From contig NZ_FNRD01000009.1 in assembly GCF_900107635.1 (NCBI RefSeq), forward strand, positions 155,862-219,861: a stretch of 64,000 nt of DNA. The letters run 5' to 3'. How positions within the stretch are numbered: the first letter of the stretch is position 1; every line of letters begins with the position of its first letter. Positions 25,787-33,687 of this stretch are shown piece by piece. The notes beneath the pieces are model-generated. The model was not told the DNA's origin. It worked only from the letters and a program-made list of their open reading frames with translations, and did not search any database. A program made the translations under genes and the position numbers. Origin of the DNA: Flavobacterium gillisiae (GTDB lineage: Bacteria; Bacteroidota; Bacteroidia; Flavobacteriales; Flavobacteriaceae).

Positions 25787-25808
25787 ATTTTCTTTGCACA
25801 AAGAAAAT
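25787..25808. promoter_or_regulatory. 22-bp palindrome with overlapping divergent promoters
   Basis: ATTTTCTTTG-CA-CAAAGAAAAT is a perfect palindrome with a 2-base centre. Each arm is a near-match to the TAnnTTTG box (TTTCTTTG), one facing dinB and one facing the ArsC-like gene. The two promoters would overlap and could exclude each other, or the palindrome could be an operator. Confidence 0.45.
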
Positions 25809-25818
25809 GCACCTTATT

Positions 25819-26175
25819 ATGAACAAAATATATTACATCGCTTCCTGCGATACTTGTAGAAAAATTATAAAATCATTGCCAAAAGGAAATGACCTTGTGT
25901 TTCGCGACATCAAACAAGATCCACTTACTGCAGACGAACTAGAGGAAATGCACCAGCTTTCAGGAAGTTACGAAGCGTTGTTTAGCAAAAAAGCGCAATT
26001 GTACAAGTCGATGAACTTAAAGGACAAATCCTTGACCGAGGAAGATTACAAAAAATACATTTTAGAGCATTATACTTTTTTGAGCCGACCTGTTTTTGTC
26101 ATTAATAATGCGGTTTACGTGGGAGGAACTCAACAAAACATGCTTCAGGTAATGAAAGCGTTGGCTAATGTCTAA
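25819..26175 (+). CDS. ArsC/Spx-family thioredoxin-fold protein
   Basis: 118 residues. The CxxC motif (ASCDTCRK, Cys10 and Cys13) opens a thioredoxin-like fold, and the LSRPVF segment near 92-97 supplies the conserved Arg of arsenate-reductase-family proteins. Spx and YffB relatives share this layout, and no ars genes are adjacent, so arsenate reduction is only one option. The Met at 25819 is preferred because the upstream in-frame ones lie within the promoter palindrome. It overlaps the EamA gene by 8 bases. Confidence 0.88.
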   Translation: MNKIYYIASCDTCRKIIKSLPKGNDLVFRDIKQDPLTADELEEMHQLSGSYEALFSKKAQLYKSMNLKDKSLTEEDYKKYILEHYTFLSRPVFVINNAVYVGGTQQNMLQVMKALANV

Positions 26176-27085
26176 AAGGAATGTCGCGCTGTTTGGCGCT
26201 ACCATTGTTTCCGTAATTTACGGGGTCACTTTTACCATTGCAAAGGACGTAATGCCACAGTATATTGATGCTTATGGCTTTATTTTGTTGCGGGTAAGTG
26301 GCGCTATGCTTCTATTCTGGCTGTCTTGGCTTTTTATGCCAAAGGAAAAAATAGCCTTCAACGATTTTCCGCGTATTATTGCTGCTGCATTTTTTGGGGT
26401 TGCTTTTAATATGCTTACTTTTTTTAAAGGATTAAGCCTTACTTCGCCCATTTCGGCAGCTGTGATTATGGTGACCACCCCAATGATTGTGCTGGTTCTT
26501 TCGGCCATTATCATGAAAGAACGTATGAGAAAACGTATGGTGATGGGGATTATTTTGGGATTGATAGGAACCGCTTTTCTCATTTTATACGGAAAATCCA
26601 TTGGTAGCGCTACAAACGCAAGCCTTGGTAATATGCTCGTTTTTGTAAATGCTGTTTCTTATGGTTTTTACTTGATAATCGTCAAGAAATTAATGGATAA
26701 ATACAATGCGTTTACCTTTGTAAAATGGATTTATTTATGTGGGTTTTTGATGGTCTTGCCATTTGGCTGGAACCAATTTGAAGCCGTCAACTGGGTGGCT
26801 GTCCCTTCAACTATTTATTGGAAAATAGGATTTGTGGTAGCTATTTCGACTTTTGTCACCTATTTACTAAACCTACTCACGATGAAAGAGTTGAAACCAA
26901 CAACCGTTGCTGTTTTTATTTATCTCCAACCTTTCTTCGCTACTGTTTTTGCCATTGGATTAGGCAAAGACGAATTGAGTTTGGTAAAAATAATTTCGGC
27001 GCTATTGATATTTGTGGGCGTTTATATGGTGACATCCTCCCCCCAGCCCCCTCCGAAGGAGGGGGAGACTATACTTGAAAAGTAG
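26168..27085 (+). CDS. EamA/DMT-family transporter with repeat-encoded tail
   Basis: Ten-helix inner-membrane permease of the drug/metabolite transporter superfamily, 305 residues; the substrate is unknown. Two EamA halves are visible (about 5-135 and 150-287). The natural C-terminus is around FVGVYMVT (about 288). The last 17 residues (TSSPQPPPKEGETILEK) are encoded by a GC-rich palindromic repeat, also found after other genes in the window, so the tail is probably an accidental extension. The gene overlaps the ArsC-like gene and belongs to its operon. Confidence 0.9.
   Translation: MSKRNVALFGATIVSVIYGVTFTIAKDVMPQYIDAYGFILLRVSGAMLLFWLSWLFMPKEKIAFNDFPRIIAAAFFGVAFNMLTFFKGLSLTSPISAAVIMVTTPMIVLVLSAIIMKERMRKRMVMGIILGLIGTAFLILYGKSIGSATNASLGNMLVFVNAVSYGFYLIIVKKLMDKYNAFTFVKWIYLCGFLMVLPFGWNQFEAVNWVAVPSTIYWKIGFVVAISTFVTYLLNLLTMKELKPTTVAVFIYLQPFFATVFAIGLGKDELSLVKIISALLIFVGVYMVTSSPQPPPKEGETILEK
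27036..27073 (+). repeat. GC-rich palindromic repeat, copy 1 (inside the EamA frame)
   Basis: CCTCCCCCC-AGCC-CCCTCCGAAGGAGGG, then GGAGACTATAC. It is nearly identical to the copy at 57886, including the trailing CTATAC. It reads through as the EamA C-terminus. Confidence 0.8.
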
Positions 27086-27140
27086 AATGTGAAAATTGGA
27101 ATCGGAAACCCGCTTGTGAAAATTGAAACGTAAAAACTTA

Positions 27141-27184
27141 GACTGACACCGAGACTGAAAACTAAAAAACGGACCACTGACCAC
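27141..27184 (+). repeat. ACTGA-type short repeat
   Basis: Irregular ACTGA/ACTGAAAAC words (GACTGACACCGAGACTGAAA...) after the EamA gene. Similar words occur at 58002-58030 and 45606-45690, always in the sense of the upstream gene. Confidence 0.4.
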
Positions 27185-27192
27185 TTTTTTAC

Positions 27193-27200
27193 TACCTTTG
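27193..27200 (+). promoter_or_regulatory. -7 box TACCTTTG for yicC
   Basis: Exact TAnnTTTG match 19 bases before the yicC start. Confidence 0.5.
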
Positions 27201-27219
27201 AACTCTTTTAGAAAATTAT

Positions 27220-28080
27220 ATGATACAATCAATGACCGGTTTTGGTAAAGCAACTATTCAATTACCAACCAAAAAAATAACAGTAGAAGTAAAATCTTTA
27301 AACAGTAAAGGTTTAGATCTAAACGTGAGAATGCCTTCTCTTTACCGCGAAATGGAATTGGGTCTACGTACTCAAATTGCTTCTACGCTTGAAAGAGGAA
27401 AAGTAGATTTTTCTATTTTTATCGAAAGTACCGCTGAACAAACAACTACCAAAGTGAATGTGCCAATCGTAAAAGCATATATCAATCAATTGAAAGCCGT
27501 TTATGCTGATGCAGATGAAACGGAATTAATGAAAATGGCGGTGAGAATGCCAGATGCTTTAAAAATTGAGCGTGATGAAATTGATGAAAATGACTGGGCA
27601 CAAATTAAAATCGTAATCGAAGAAAGCTTGAATAACATTAAGACTTTTAGAAGAGACGAAGGAATGTCATTAGAAAAAGAATTTCAATTGCGCATCGGGA
27701 ACATTCGTCAGTACATGACTGAAGCTTTAGCATTAGATCCAGAACGCGTTCAAGCTATAAAAGACCGTTTACAAACTGCTATTGATGAGTTGAAAGTAAA
27801 TGTAGATGAAAACCGTTTTGAGCAAGAATTAATCTATTATTTAGAGAAACTAGACATTACAGAAGAGAAAGTACGTTTGACAAATCACCTCGATTATTTC
27901 TTGGAGACTATAAACGGAACGGAAGCTAACGGTAGAAAACTAGGTTTCATTACTCAAGAAATGGGTCGTGAAATTAATACGATGGGATCTAAATCCAATC
28001 ATGCACAGATGCAGAAATTAGTCGTTCAGATGAAAGACGAATTAGAAAAAATTAAAGAACAGGTTTTGAACGTGTTGTAA
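27220..28080 (+). CDS. yicC: YicC/YloC-family endoribonuclease
   Basis: 286 residues matching YicC along its length: MIQSMTGFGKA at the N-terminus, the KSLNSKGLDLNVRMPSLYRE block and the C-terminal GRKLGFITQEMGREINTMGSKSNHA block. E. coli YicC has been reported as an endoribonuclease acting on small RNAs; cytoplasmic. It is followed by guanylate kinase and nadD on the same strand, a widespread linkage (yicC-gmk). Confidence 0.95.
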   Translation: MIQSMTGFGKATIQLPTKKITVEVKSLNSKGLDLNVRMPSLYREMELGLRTQIASTLERGKVDFSIFIESTAEQTTTKVNVPIVKAYINQLKAVYADADETELMKMAVRMPDALKIERDEIDENDWAQIKIVIEESLNNIKTFRRDEGMSLEKEFQLRIGNIRQYMTEALALDPERVQAIKDRLQTAIDELKVNVDENRFEQELIYYLEKLDITEEKVRLTNHLDYFLETINGTEANGRKLGFITQEMGREINTMGSKSNHAQMQKLVVQMKDELEKIKEQVLNVL

Positions 28081-28106
28081 TCCCCTTAACCCCCGAAGGG
28101 GGAATA
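28081..28106 (+). repeat. GC-rich palindromic repeat, copy 2
   Basis: TCCCCTTAACCCCCGAAGGGGGAATA begins at the base after the yicC stop. Shorter than the 27036 and 57886 copies, but with the same CCCCCGAAGGGGG heart. Confidence 0.7.
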
Positions 28107-28121
28107 AAAAAAAGATAAAAA

Positions 28122-28709
28122 ATGAACAAAGGAGGAAAATTAATCGTGTTTTCGGCACCATCAGGATCCGGAAAAACGACCATCGTTAGACATTTATTAA
28201 GCCAAGAAGATCTGAATTTAGAATTCTCAATTTCGGCAGCTTCTCGTGATCCTAGAGGCGAGGAAGTAAGTGGGAAAGATTACTATTTCATGTCTACTAA
28301 AGAGTTCAAACAACACATCAAGAATGACGACTTTCTGGAATGGGAAGAAGTATATAGAGACAATTTCTACGGAACTTTAAAAAGCGAAGTAGACCGCATC
28401 TGGGCCAAAGGAAAAAATGTAATTTTTGATATTGATGTTGCTGGTGGATTGCGAATAAAATCTAAATTCCAAGACGAAACACTAGCTGTTTTTGTAAAAC
28501 CACCAAGTATCGATGAGTTGAAGATTCGTTTGAAGAAACGCTCCACTGAAAGTGAAGACAAAATCAATATGCGAATTGCTAAAGCATCTGTAGAACTCGC
28601 AACTGCGCCCCAATTTGATGTAATTATCAAAAACTATGATCTGGCTGTTGCTCTAGAAGAAGCACATCAATTAGTGAAGGGTTTTGTAAACACAGGTTCC
28701 ACAAATTAG
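28122..28709 (+). CDS. gmk: guanylate kinase
   Basis: Phosphorylates GMP to GDP with ATP. 195 residues. The P-loop reads APSGSGKTTIVRHL (10-23), and the GMP-binding SAASRDPRGEEVSGKDYYFMS and EWEEVYRDNFYGT segments are intact. The last residues (NTGSTN) and stop fall within a dispersed CACAGATTT-type repeat. Operon with yicC and nadD. Confidence 0.97.
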   Translation: MNKGGKLIVFSAPSGSGKTTIVRHLLSQEDLNLEFSISAASRDPRGEEVSGKDYYFMSTKEFKQHIKNDDFLEWEEVYRDNFYGTLKSEVDRIWAKGKNVIFDIDVAGGLRIKSKFQDETLAVFVKPPSIDELKIRLKKRSTESEDKINMRIAKASVELATAPQFDVIIKNYDLAVALEEAHQLVKGFVNTGSTN

Positions 28710-28750
28710 CACAGATTTCTTTAATTTGTGAAAATCTGTGTAATCTGTGT
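28699..28750 (+). repeat. CACAGATTT / AATCTGTGT dispersed repeat
   Basis: CCACAAATTAGCACAGATTT, then TTAATTTGTGAAAATCTGTGTAATCTGTG: an imperfect inverted repeat that overlaps the end of gmk. I recognise this word pattern as common between genes in flavobacteria. Confidence 0.6.
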
Positions 28751-28771
28751 TGTTTTAAATAATTAGTATCT

Positions 28772-29353
28772 ATGAAAATAGGATTGTATTTCGGAACGTT
28801 TAACCCAATCCATGTTGGACATCTAATCATTGCCAATCATATGGCGGAGAATTCTAACTTGGATCAAGTATGGATGGTGGTAACCCCGCATAACCCTTTG
28901 AAGAAAAAAAGCACCTTGCTTGATGACTACCATCGCCTGCAAATGGTGCATCTTGCTACTGAGGATTTTCCTAAATTGCAACCCTCTGACATTGAATTCA
29001 AATTGTCGCAGCCTAATTATACCGTAAATACTTTAGTTCACCTAGAAGAGAAATTCCCCGAACATGAATTTTCGTTGATTATGGGAGAAGACAACTTAAA
29101 GTCCTTGTACAAGTGGAAAAACTATGAGGTGATATTGCAGAATCATGACATTTATGTTTATCCCCGAATTTCAGCTGAACCTGAAAATATAGAACTCAAA
29201 AATCACCCAAAAATACATTTGATAAATGCTCCCATAGTAGAGATTTCTTCTACTTTTATTCGAAACAACATTAAAGAAGGCAAAAACATTCAACCGCTTT
29301 TACCAGCTAAAGTTTGGGAATACATTGATCATAATAATTTTTATAGGAAATAA
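28772..29353 (+). CDS. nadD: nicotinate-nucleotide adenylyltransferase
   Basis: Transfers AMP from ATP to nicotinate mononucleotide in NAD synthesis. 193 residues. The nucleotidyltransferase motif GTFNPIHVGHL is at 8-18, and the C-terminal SSTFIRNNIKEG carries the second ATP-binding element. It ends one base before the convergent LysR gene, so no separate terminator fits between them. Confidence 0.97.
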   Translation: MKIGLYFGTFNPIHVGHLIIANHMAENSNLDQVWMVVTPHNPLKKKSTLLDDYHRLQMVHLATEDFPKLQPSDIEFKLSQPNYTVNTLVHLEEKFPEHEFSLIMGEDNLKSLYKWKNYEVILQNHDIYVYPRISAEPENIELKNHPKIHLINAPIVEISSTFIRNNIKEGKNIQPLLPAKVWEYIDHNNFYRK

Positions 29354-30250
29354 TCACTCTAATGCCTTTTTCAATTCTGTGGCAATAATTTCAAAAGCAG
29401 CAGAAAGAGTATCATTTTTGCCAGACATTAAAAAAACTTCCGTTCCAGGCATTTGCTTGCTATCCCATATCTTTTGCACTTTTTTATCCTGAATAAATGC
29501 CTTCGCATTGCAATTCCATACTACTGAAATCCCTGTGTTTTTTGAAAGTGCTTCTAGCATCTCATATTCAGAAGGCACAATATAATTAGGAATCATTGAA
29601 GGTCGTTTCTTGTTGAAAACATACAGCCAAAATAATTTTATATGCGGAATACCTGAATCATGACTGTACCATTTTTGTTTGTTTAACCAATGCTCCACTT
29701 CCGTGAAATCTTTGGCTTTGATTTTAGACTTCACTTCTGCAACATCAATATCTGGAGAACCTATGATAATCTGTTTGATTTCCCCCAACTTCTCCTGAAC
29801 AGTATCAAAGGTGTCGTACTTTTTAGTTACAACTGCAAAATTTAGTTTTTTGGTGTCGACCAATTCAAAAAGCATATCATTTTCATGAAAACTAAAATCA
29901 ATATAATCGAATTTTGAAAGCAAAGCACTCCCTATACTGCTGAACAAATGCTGAGAAATTCCCACCGATATTAACCGATTCGTACTCACCGCCTTGGCAC
30001 GAAAACCATTCTCCACGTTTTCTAGCCGGTCTAACGCCTCTATAATCAAGTTATTGAGTAACTTAGCGTATTCAGTAGGGTCAACTCCTTTTGATTTTCG
30101 ATTAAATAATTTATAGCCTACGTGAGCCTCCAGCATTGCTATTTGTTGGCTGACTGCTGGCTGACTTATAAACAACTCTTTGGCAGCTAGAGAAAAGTTA
30201 CCATTTTTATAAACGGATTTAAATGTTCTGTACCATTCTAGATTAACCAT
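29354..30250 (-). CDS. LysR-family transcriptional regulator
   Basis: 298 residues with a winged HTH at 1-60 (NFSLAAKELFISQPAVSQQIAMLE) and a periplasmic-binding-like effector domain. The start at 30250 is used because the 26 extra upstream codons would cover the promoter region. It is divergent from a DJ-1-like gene, with 88 bases between starts and two facing -7 boxes. LysR regulators commonly control the divergent neighbour, so the DJ-1-like and alcohol dehydrogenase genes are the likely targets. The inducer is unknown; by analogy with other aldehyde-responsive sets a reactive aldehyde is possible. Confidence 0.93.
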   Translation of the reverse strand: MVNLEWYRTFKSVYKNGNFSLAAKELFISQPAVSQQIAMLEAHVGYKLFNRKSKGVDPTEYAKLLNNLIIEALDRLENVENGFRAKAVSTNRLISVGISQHLFSSIGSALLSKFDYIDFSFHENDMLFELVDTKKLNFAVVTKKYDTFDTVQEKLGEIKQIIIGSPDIDVAEVKSKIKAKDFTEVEHWLNKQKWYSHDSGIPHIKLFWLYVFNKKRPSMIPNYIVPSEYEMLEALSKNTGISVVWNCNAKAFIQDKKVQKIWDSKQMPGTEVFLMSGKNDTLSAAFEIIATELKKALE

Positions 30251-30269
30251 GATATAAATATATTTATCA

Positions 30270-30277
30270 CAAACATA
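30270..30277 (-). promoter_or_regulatory. -7 box TATGTTTG for the LysR gene
   Basis: Exact TAnnTTTG match 19 bases before the LysR start. It supports starting at 30250. Confidence 0.5.
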
Positions 30278-30311
30278 ATTTAAATTATTTTTACTGATAG
30301 CATAATAGCCG

Positions 30312-30319
30312 TAAATTTG
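30312..30319 (+). promoter_or_regulatory. -7 box TAAATTTG for the DJ-1-like gene
   Basis: Exact TAnnTTTG match 18 bases before the ATG at 30338. The two boxes are 34 bases apart, so a LysR dimer bound between them could act on both. Confidence 0.5.
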
Positions 30320-30337
30320 TAGAAACAAAATAACAAA

Positions 30338-31108
30338 ATGAAAAGAATCGCATTATTTGCATTAATAGTATTAACGGTAGGTTGTTTTACAGCAACTGCG
30401 CAAAAAACAAAAAAAACAAAGATGAAAAAAGTATTATTCGTTCTAACTAGCCATTCAGATTTAGGGAACACAGGAGAAAAAACAGGATTTTGGATTGAAG
30501 AATTTGCAGCACCTTATTATGAGTTAGCAGATAAAGGAGTTGTAATTGATATTGCAACGCCACTAGGAGGTCAGCCACCAATTGACCCAAAAAGTGCTGA
30601 CGAATCTTTTGCTACAGAAGACACAAAAAGATTTGACAAAGACACTGAATTACAAGCTAAATTAAGTAAAACACACAAATTAGTTGATGTAAAAGAGTCT
30701 GATTACGATGCGGTATTTTACCCAGGAGGTCACGGTCCATTATGGGATTTAGCTACAGACAAAAATTCAAGCGCATTAATTACCTCTTTTTATACTAATA
30801 ACAAACCAGTTGCATTTGTATGTCACTCACCAGCAGTGTTGAAAAACGTAAAAGTAAATGGCGAATTCTTAGTTAAAGGTAAAAAAGTAACCGGTTTTTC
30901 TAATACAGAAGAAGCTGCGGTAGGATTAACTGATGTTGTTCCATTTTTATTAGAAGATGCTTTACAAGCAAACGGAGCAACTTATTCTAAAGGAGCAGAC
31001 TGGAATCCATATGCTGTGGAAGATGGTTTATTAATAACTGGACAAAATCCAGCATCCTCTAAATTAGTAGCTGAAAAATTATTGCAACAATTGAATGCAA
31101 AAAAATAA
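30338..31108 (+). CDS. DJ-1/PfpI-family protein, exported
   Basis: 256 residues. A hydrophobic leader (MKRIALFALIVLTVGCFTATAQ) suggests export; the Cys in it is a poor lipobox. The DJ-1/Hsp31-type domain has the nucleophile Cys162 in AFVCHSPAVL, with Glu54 or Glu55 (FWIEE) as the usual acid partner. Such proteins include glyoxalase III and protein-repair enzymes; which applies here is not decidable. A hairpin separates it from the downstream alcohol dehydrogenase. Confidence 0.9.
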   Translation: MKRIALFALIVLTVGCFTATAQKTKKTKMKKVLFVLTSHSDLGNTGEKTGFWIEEFAAPYYELADKGVVIDIATPLGGQPPIDPKSADESFATEDTKRFDKDTELQAKLSKTHKLVDVKESDYDAVFYPGGHGPLWDLATDKNSSALITSFYTNNKPVAFVCHSPAVLKNVKVNGEFLVKGKKVTGFSNTEEAAVGLTDVVPFLLEDALQANGATYSKGADWNPYAVEDGLLITGQNPASSKLVAEKLLQQLNAKK

Positions 31109-31124
31109 TTAATAATTAAATTAT

Positions 31125-31177
31125 AAGGCTCTAACTGACCATGGTTCTAATTTAGAACGCTGGTTTTAGAGCCTTTT
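31125..31177 (+). terminator. hairpin between the DJ-1-like and alcohol dehydrogenase genes
   Basis: AAGGCTCTAA at 31125-31134 pairs with TTAGAGCCTT at 31166-31175, followed by TTTT; an inner GTTCTAA/TTAGAAC hairpin fills the loop. The short T run may allow partial read-through to the next gene, which has no clear promoter box. Confidence 0.65.
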
Positions 31178-31197
31178 AATTACTTAAAATAATTAAG

Positions 31198-32355
31198 ATG
31201 TTAAACTTTGAATTATACAACCCTACAAATCTTGTATTTGGTAAGGGACAAATAGAAAAATTAGGTGAATTAGTACCAAAAGGAGCTAAAATATTATTGG
31301 CTTACGGAGGGGGAAGTATCTTTAAAAACGGAATTCACGAACAGGTAATCAATAACCTTAAAGGACACGAAATTGTAGAATTTGCAGGTATTGAAGCGAA
31401 TCCACATTTTGAAACGTTAATGAAAGCTGTTGCTATTGTTAAAGAACAAAAAATTGATTTTATTCTTGCAGTAGGTGGCGGATCTGTAATTGATGGTGTG
31501 AAATTTATTTCTGGAGCTGTTAATTATAAAGGAGACCCGATCGAGATTTTGCAAAAGCGTATCTTGATCAAAGAAAATGCAGTGCCTTTTGGAACCGTAT
31601 TAACTTTGCCTGCAACAGGAAGCGAAATGAATTCTGGAGCGGTTGTTACAATCGAGTCCACTAAAGAGAAATTAGCTTTTGGTGGTTCTGCTTTGTTTCC
31701 AAAGTTCTCTATTTGCGACCCAACAGTAATTCAATCTTTACCAAAAAGACAATTACAAAATGGTGTTGTTGATGCGTACACACATGTTATGGAGCAATAC
31801 TTGACATATCCACACGAAGGATATTTACAAGATAGAATTGCAGAAGGAATTCTACAAACTTTAATTGAAGTTGGTCCTAAAGTCGTTGAAAACCCAGAAG
31901 ATTATGCTTTAGCATCTAACTTTATGTGGAGCTGTACTATGGCATTAAACGGATTGATTCAAAAAGGAGTTCCAAGTGATTGGGCAACGCACATGATTGG
32001 TCATGAGTTGACTGCTATGTACGGAATTGATCATGCACGTACTTTAGCAGTAATTGCACCTAGTTTATACAAAGTTATGTTTGAAACCAAAAAAGGAAAA
32101 TTGGCACAATACGGGAAACGTATTTTCAATTTAACCGGAACTGAGGACGAAATAGCAAACGAGGCAATCAATAAAACAGTTGAATTTTTCCATACTATGG
32201 GAATGGAAACTAAATTATCTGATTACACAAAAGACTATGATAAAACCGCTGATTTTATCGTGAATCGTTTTGACGAAAGAGGTTGGAAAGGTTTAGGAGA
32301 AAAGCAAAATATCACCTTAGATAAGGTAAAATCTATTGTTGAAATGAGTTATTAG
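31198..32355 (+). CDS. iron-containing alcohol dehydrogenase, YqhD/BDH-like
   Basis: NAD(P)H-dependent group III alcohol dehydrogenase, 385 residues. The nucleotide motif GGGSVIDGVKF is near 97-107, and metal ligands lie in the DAYTHVMEQY and HMIGHELTAMYGIDHARTLAV blocks. The overall pattern resembles YqhD, an NADPH aldehyde reductase with broad substrate range. Together with the DJ-1-like protein and LysR regulator it resembles an aldehyde-stress set, compare yqhC-yqhD of E. coli, though there the regulator is of another family. A strong terminator follows. Confidence 0.92.
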   Translation: MLNFELYNPTNLVFGKGQIEKLGELVPKGAKILLAYGGGSIFKNGIHEQVINNLKGHEIVEFAGIEANPHFETLMKAVAIVKEQKIDFILAVGGGSVIDGVKFISGAVNYKGDPIEILQKRILIKENAVPFGTVLTLPATGSEMNSGAVVTIESTKEKLAFGGSALFPKFSICDPTVIQSLPKRQLQNGVVDAYTHVMEQYLTYPHEGYLQDRIAEGILQTLIEVGPKVVENPEDYALASNFMWSCTMALNGLIQKGVPSDWATHMIGHELTAMYGIDHARTLAVIAPSLYKVMFETKKGKLAQYGKRIFNLTGTEDEIANEAINKTVEFFHTMGMETKLSDYTKDYDKTADFIVNRFDERGWKGLGEKQNITLDKVKSIVEMSY

Positions 32356-32384
32356 TTACATAGGGTAAAAACCCAGCTTAAAAT

Positions 32385-32424
32385 AAAAAGGCGTTCTTGA
32401 ATTAAATTCATAGGACGCCTTTTT
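32385..32424 (+). terminator. intrinsic terminator
   Basis: AAAAAGGCGT / ACGCCTTTTT stem with a 19-base loop and T run, 30 bases past the alcohol dehydrogenase stop. Confidence 0.8.
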
Positions 32425-32591
32425 CATAACACCAAAACAAAACTAACTAATTCCAAATTCATAAATAACTTAATTAATAGTAAGTTACAACGTTAAAAAA
32501 ATAGCTATATTGTATTAAATTATAAAATATTTACTTTTTTTATAATTTTTGCTTTTTTTACTTAACAAAACTTTAGTATCTATACTTATTT

Positions 32592-32624
32592 TTTGTTTAA
32601 TTAATCCATTTTTAAGTACTTTTG
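32592..32624 (+). promoter_or_regulatory. complete Bacteroidota promoter for gpsA
   Basis: -33 TTTG at 32592-32595, 21-base spacer, -7 TACTTTTG at 32617-32624. Transcription would begin near 32631, 12 bases before the chosen ATG. An in-frame Met at 32622 lies within the -7 box and is therefore excluded. The preceding 190 bases are AT-rich and hold nothing else I can identify. Confidence 0.65.
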
Positions 32625-32642
32625 ATTAAATTTAATAAACAG

Positions 32643-33638
32643 ATGAGCGGGAAAATAAAATTTGCAGTTATTGGTGGTGGAAGTTGGGCAACAGCGATAA
32701 CAAAAATGTTATGTGTCAATCTTACTGAGGTTTCTTGGTATATGCGAAATGAACAAGCGATTGAACATATCAAAACATACAAACACAATCCGAATTATTT
32801 AAGTTCCGTTGAATTTGATACAAAAAAATTAAAGTTAACAAGCGATATTAACGAAGCAGTGGCTTATGCCGACTACATCATCTTCGCTATACCATCCGCT
32901 TTTTTAAATGGCGAATTAGAAAACTTGACTGTTTCCTTAGAAAACAAAGTGATATTCTCTGCAATCAAAGGAATTGTTCCTGAAACGAGTATGATTGTAG
33001 GAGAACATTTCCACTTTAAATATGATATCCCTTATCATAACATTGGTGTAATTACAGGCCCTTGTCATGCTGAAGAAGTCGCTTTAGAGCGCCTATCTTA
33101 TCTAACAATTGCTTGTGGTGATGCCGAAAAAGCGAAAGTAGTAGCCGAACATCTATCCGGAAATTACATTAAAACGAAGATTACTGATGATATCATTGGA
33201 ACTGAATATGCTGCAATGCTTAAAAATATTTATGCCATAGCGGCAGGAATAGCACATGGCTTGGGTTATGGCGATAATTTCCAATCGGTATTAATGAGTA
33301 ATGGAATACGGGAGATGAAAAAATTCATCAAGAAGGTCCATAAAATGAAGCGCAACATTAATGACTCAGCTTATTTGGGAGATTTATTGGTGACTGGATA
33401 TTCTGTTTTTTCAAGAAATAGGATGTTTGGAAATATGATCGGAAAAGGATACACTGTAAAAAGTGCTATGATGGAAATGAGCATGGTTTCTGAAGGATAT
33501 TACGCTACTAAAAGTGCTTATAAACTAAATCAAGGTTATGGTGCTAAAACGCCTATTATCGATGCCGTTTATGAAATTTTATATGAAGGAAAAGATGCTA
33601 GAGCCGTTTTCAAGAAATTGACGGACCAACTGGATTAA
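32643..33638 (+). CDS. gpsA: NAD(P)-dependent glycerol-3-phosphate dehydrogenase
   Basis: Reduces dihydroxyacetone phosphate to sn-glycerol 3-phosphate for phospholipid synthesis. 331 residues. The Rossmann motif GGGSWATA is near 9-16 and the active-site segment GTEYAAMLKNIYAIAAG near 191-207. The start at 32643 (MSGKIKFAVIGGG) is fixed by the promoter just upstream. A secreted unknown follows on the same strand after 49 bases. Confidence 0.96.
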   Translation: MSGKIKFAVIGGGSWATAITKMLCVNLTEVSWYMRNEQAIEHIKTYKHNPNYLSSVEFDTKKLKLTSDINEAVAYADYIIFAIPSAFLNGELENLTVSLENKVIFSAIKGIVPETSMIVGEHFHFKYDIPYHNIGVITGPCHAEEVALERLSYLTIACGDAEKAKVVAEHLSGNYIKTKITDDIIGTEYAAMLKNIYAIAAGIAHGLGYGDNFQSVLMSNGIREMKKFIKKVHKMKRNINDSAYLGDLLVTGYSVFSRNRMFGNMIGKGYTVKSAMMEMSMVSEGYYATKSAYKLNQGYGAKTPIIDAVYEILYEGKDARAVFKKLTDQLD

Positions 33639-33687
33639 AACTGATTTCCTACTCTTTTAAATCAACTTCATTTAACACTGTAAGAAT

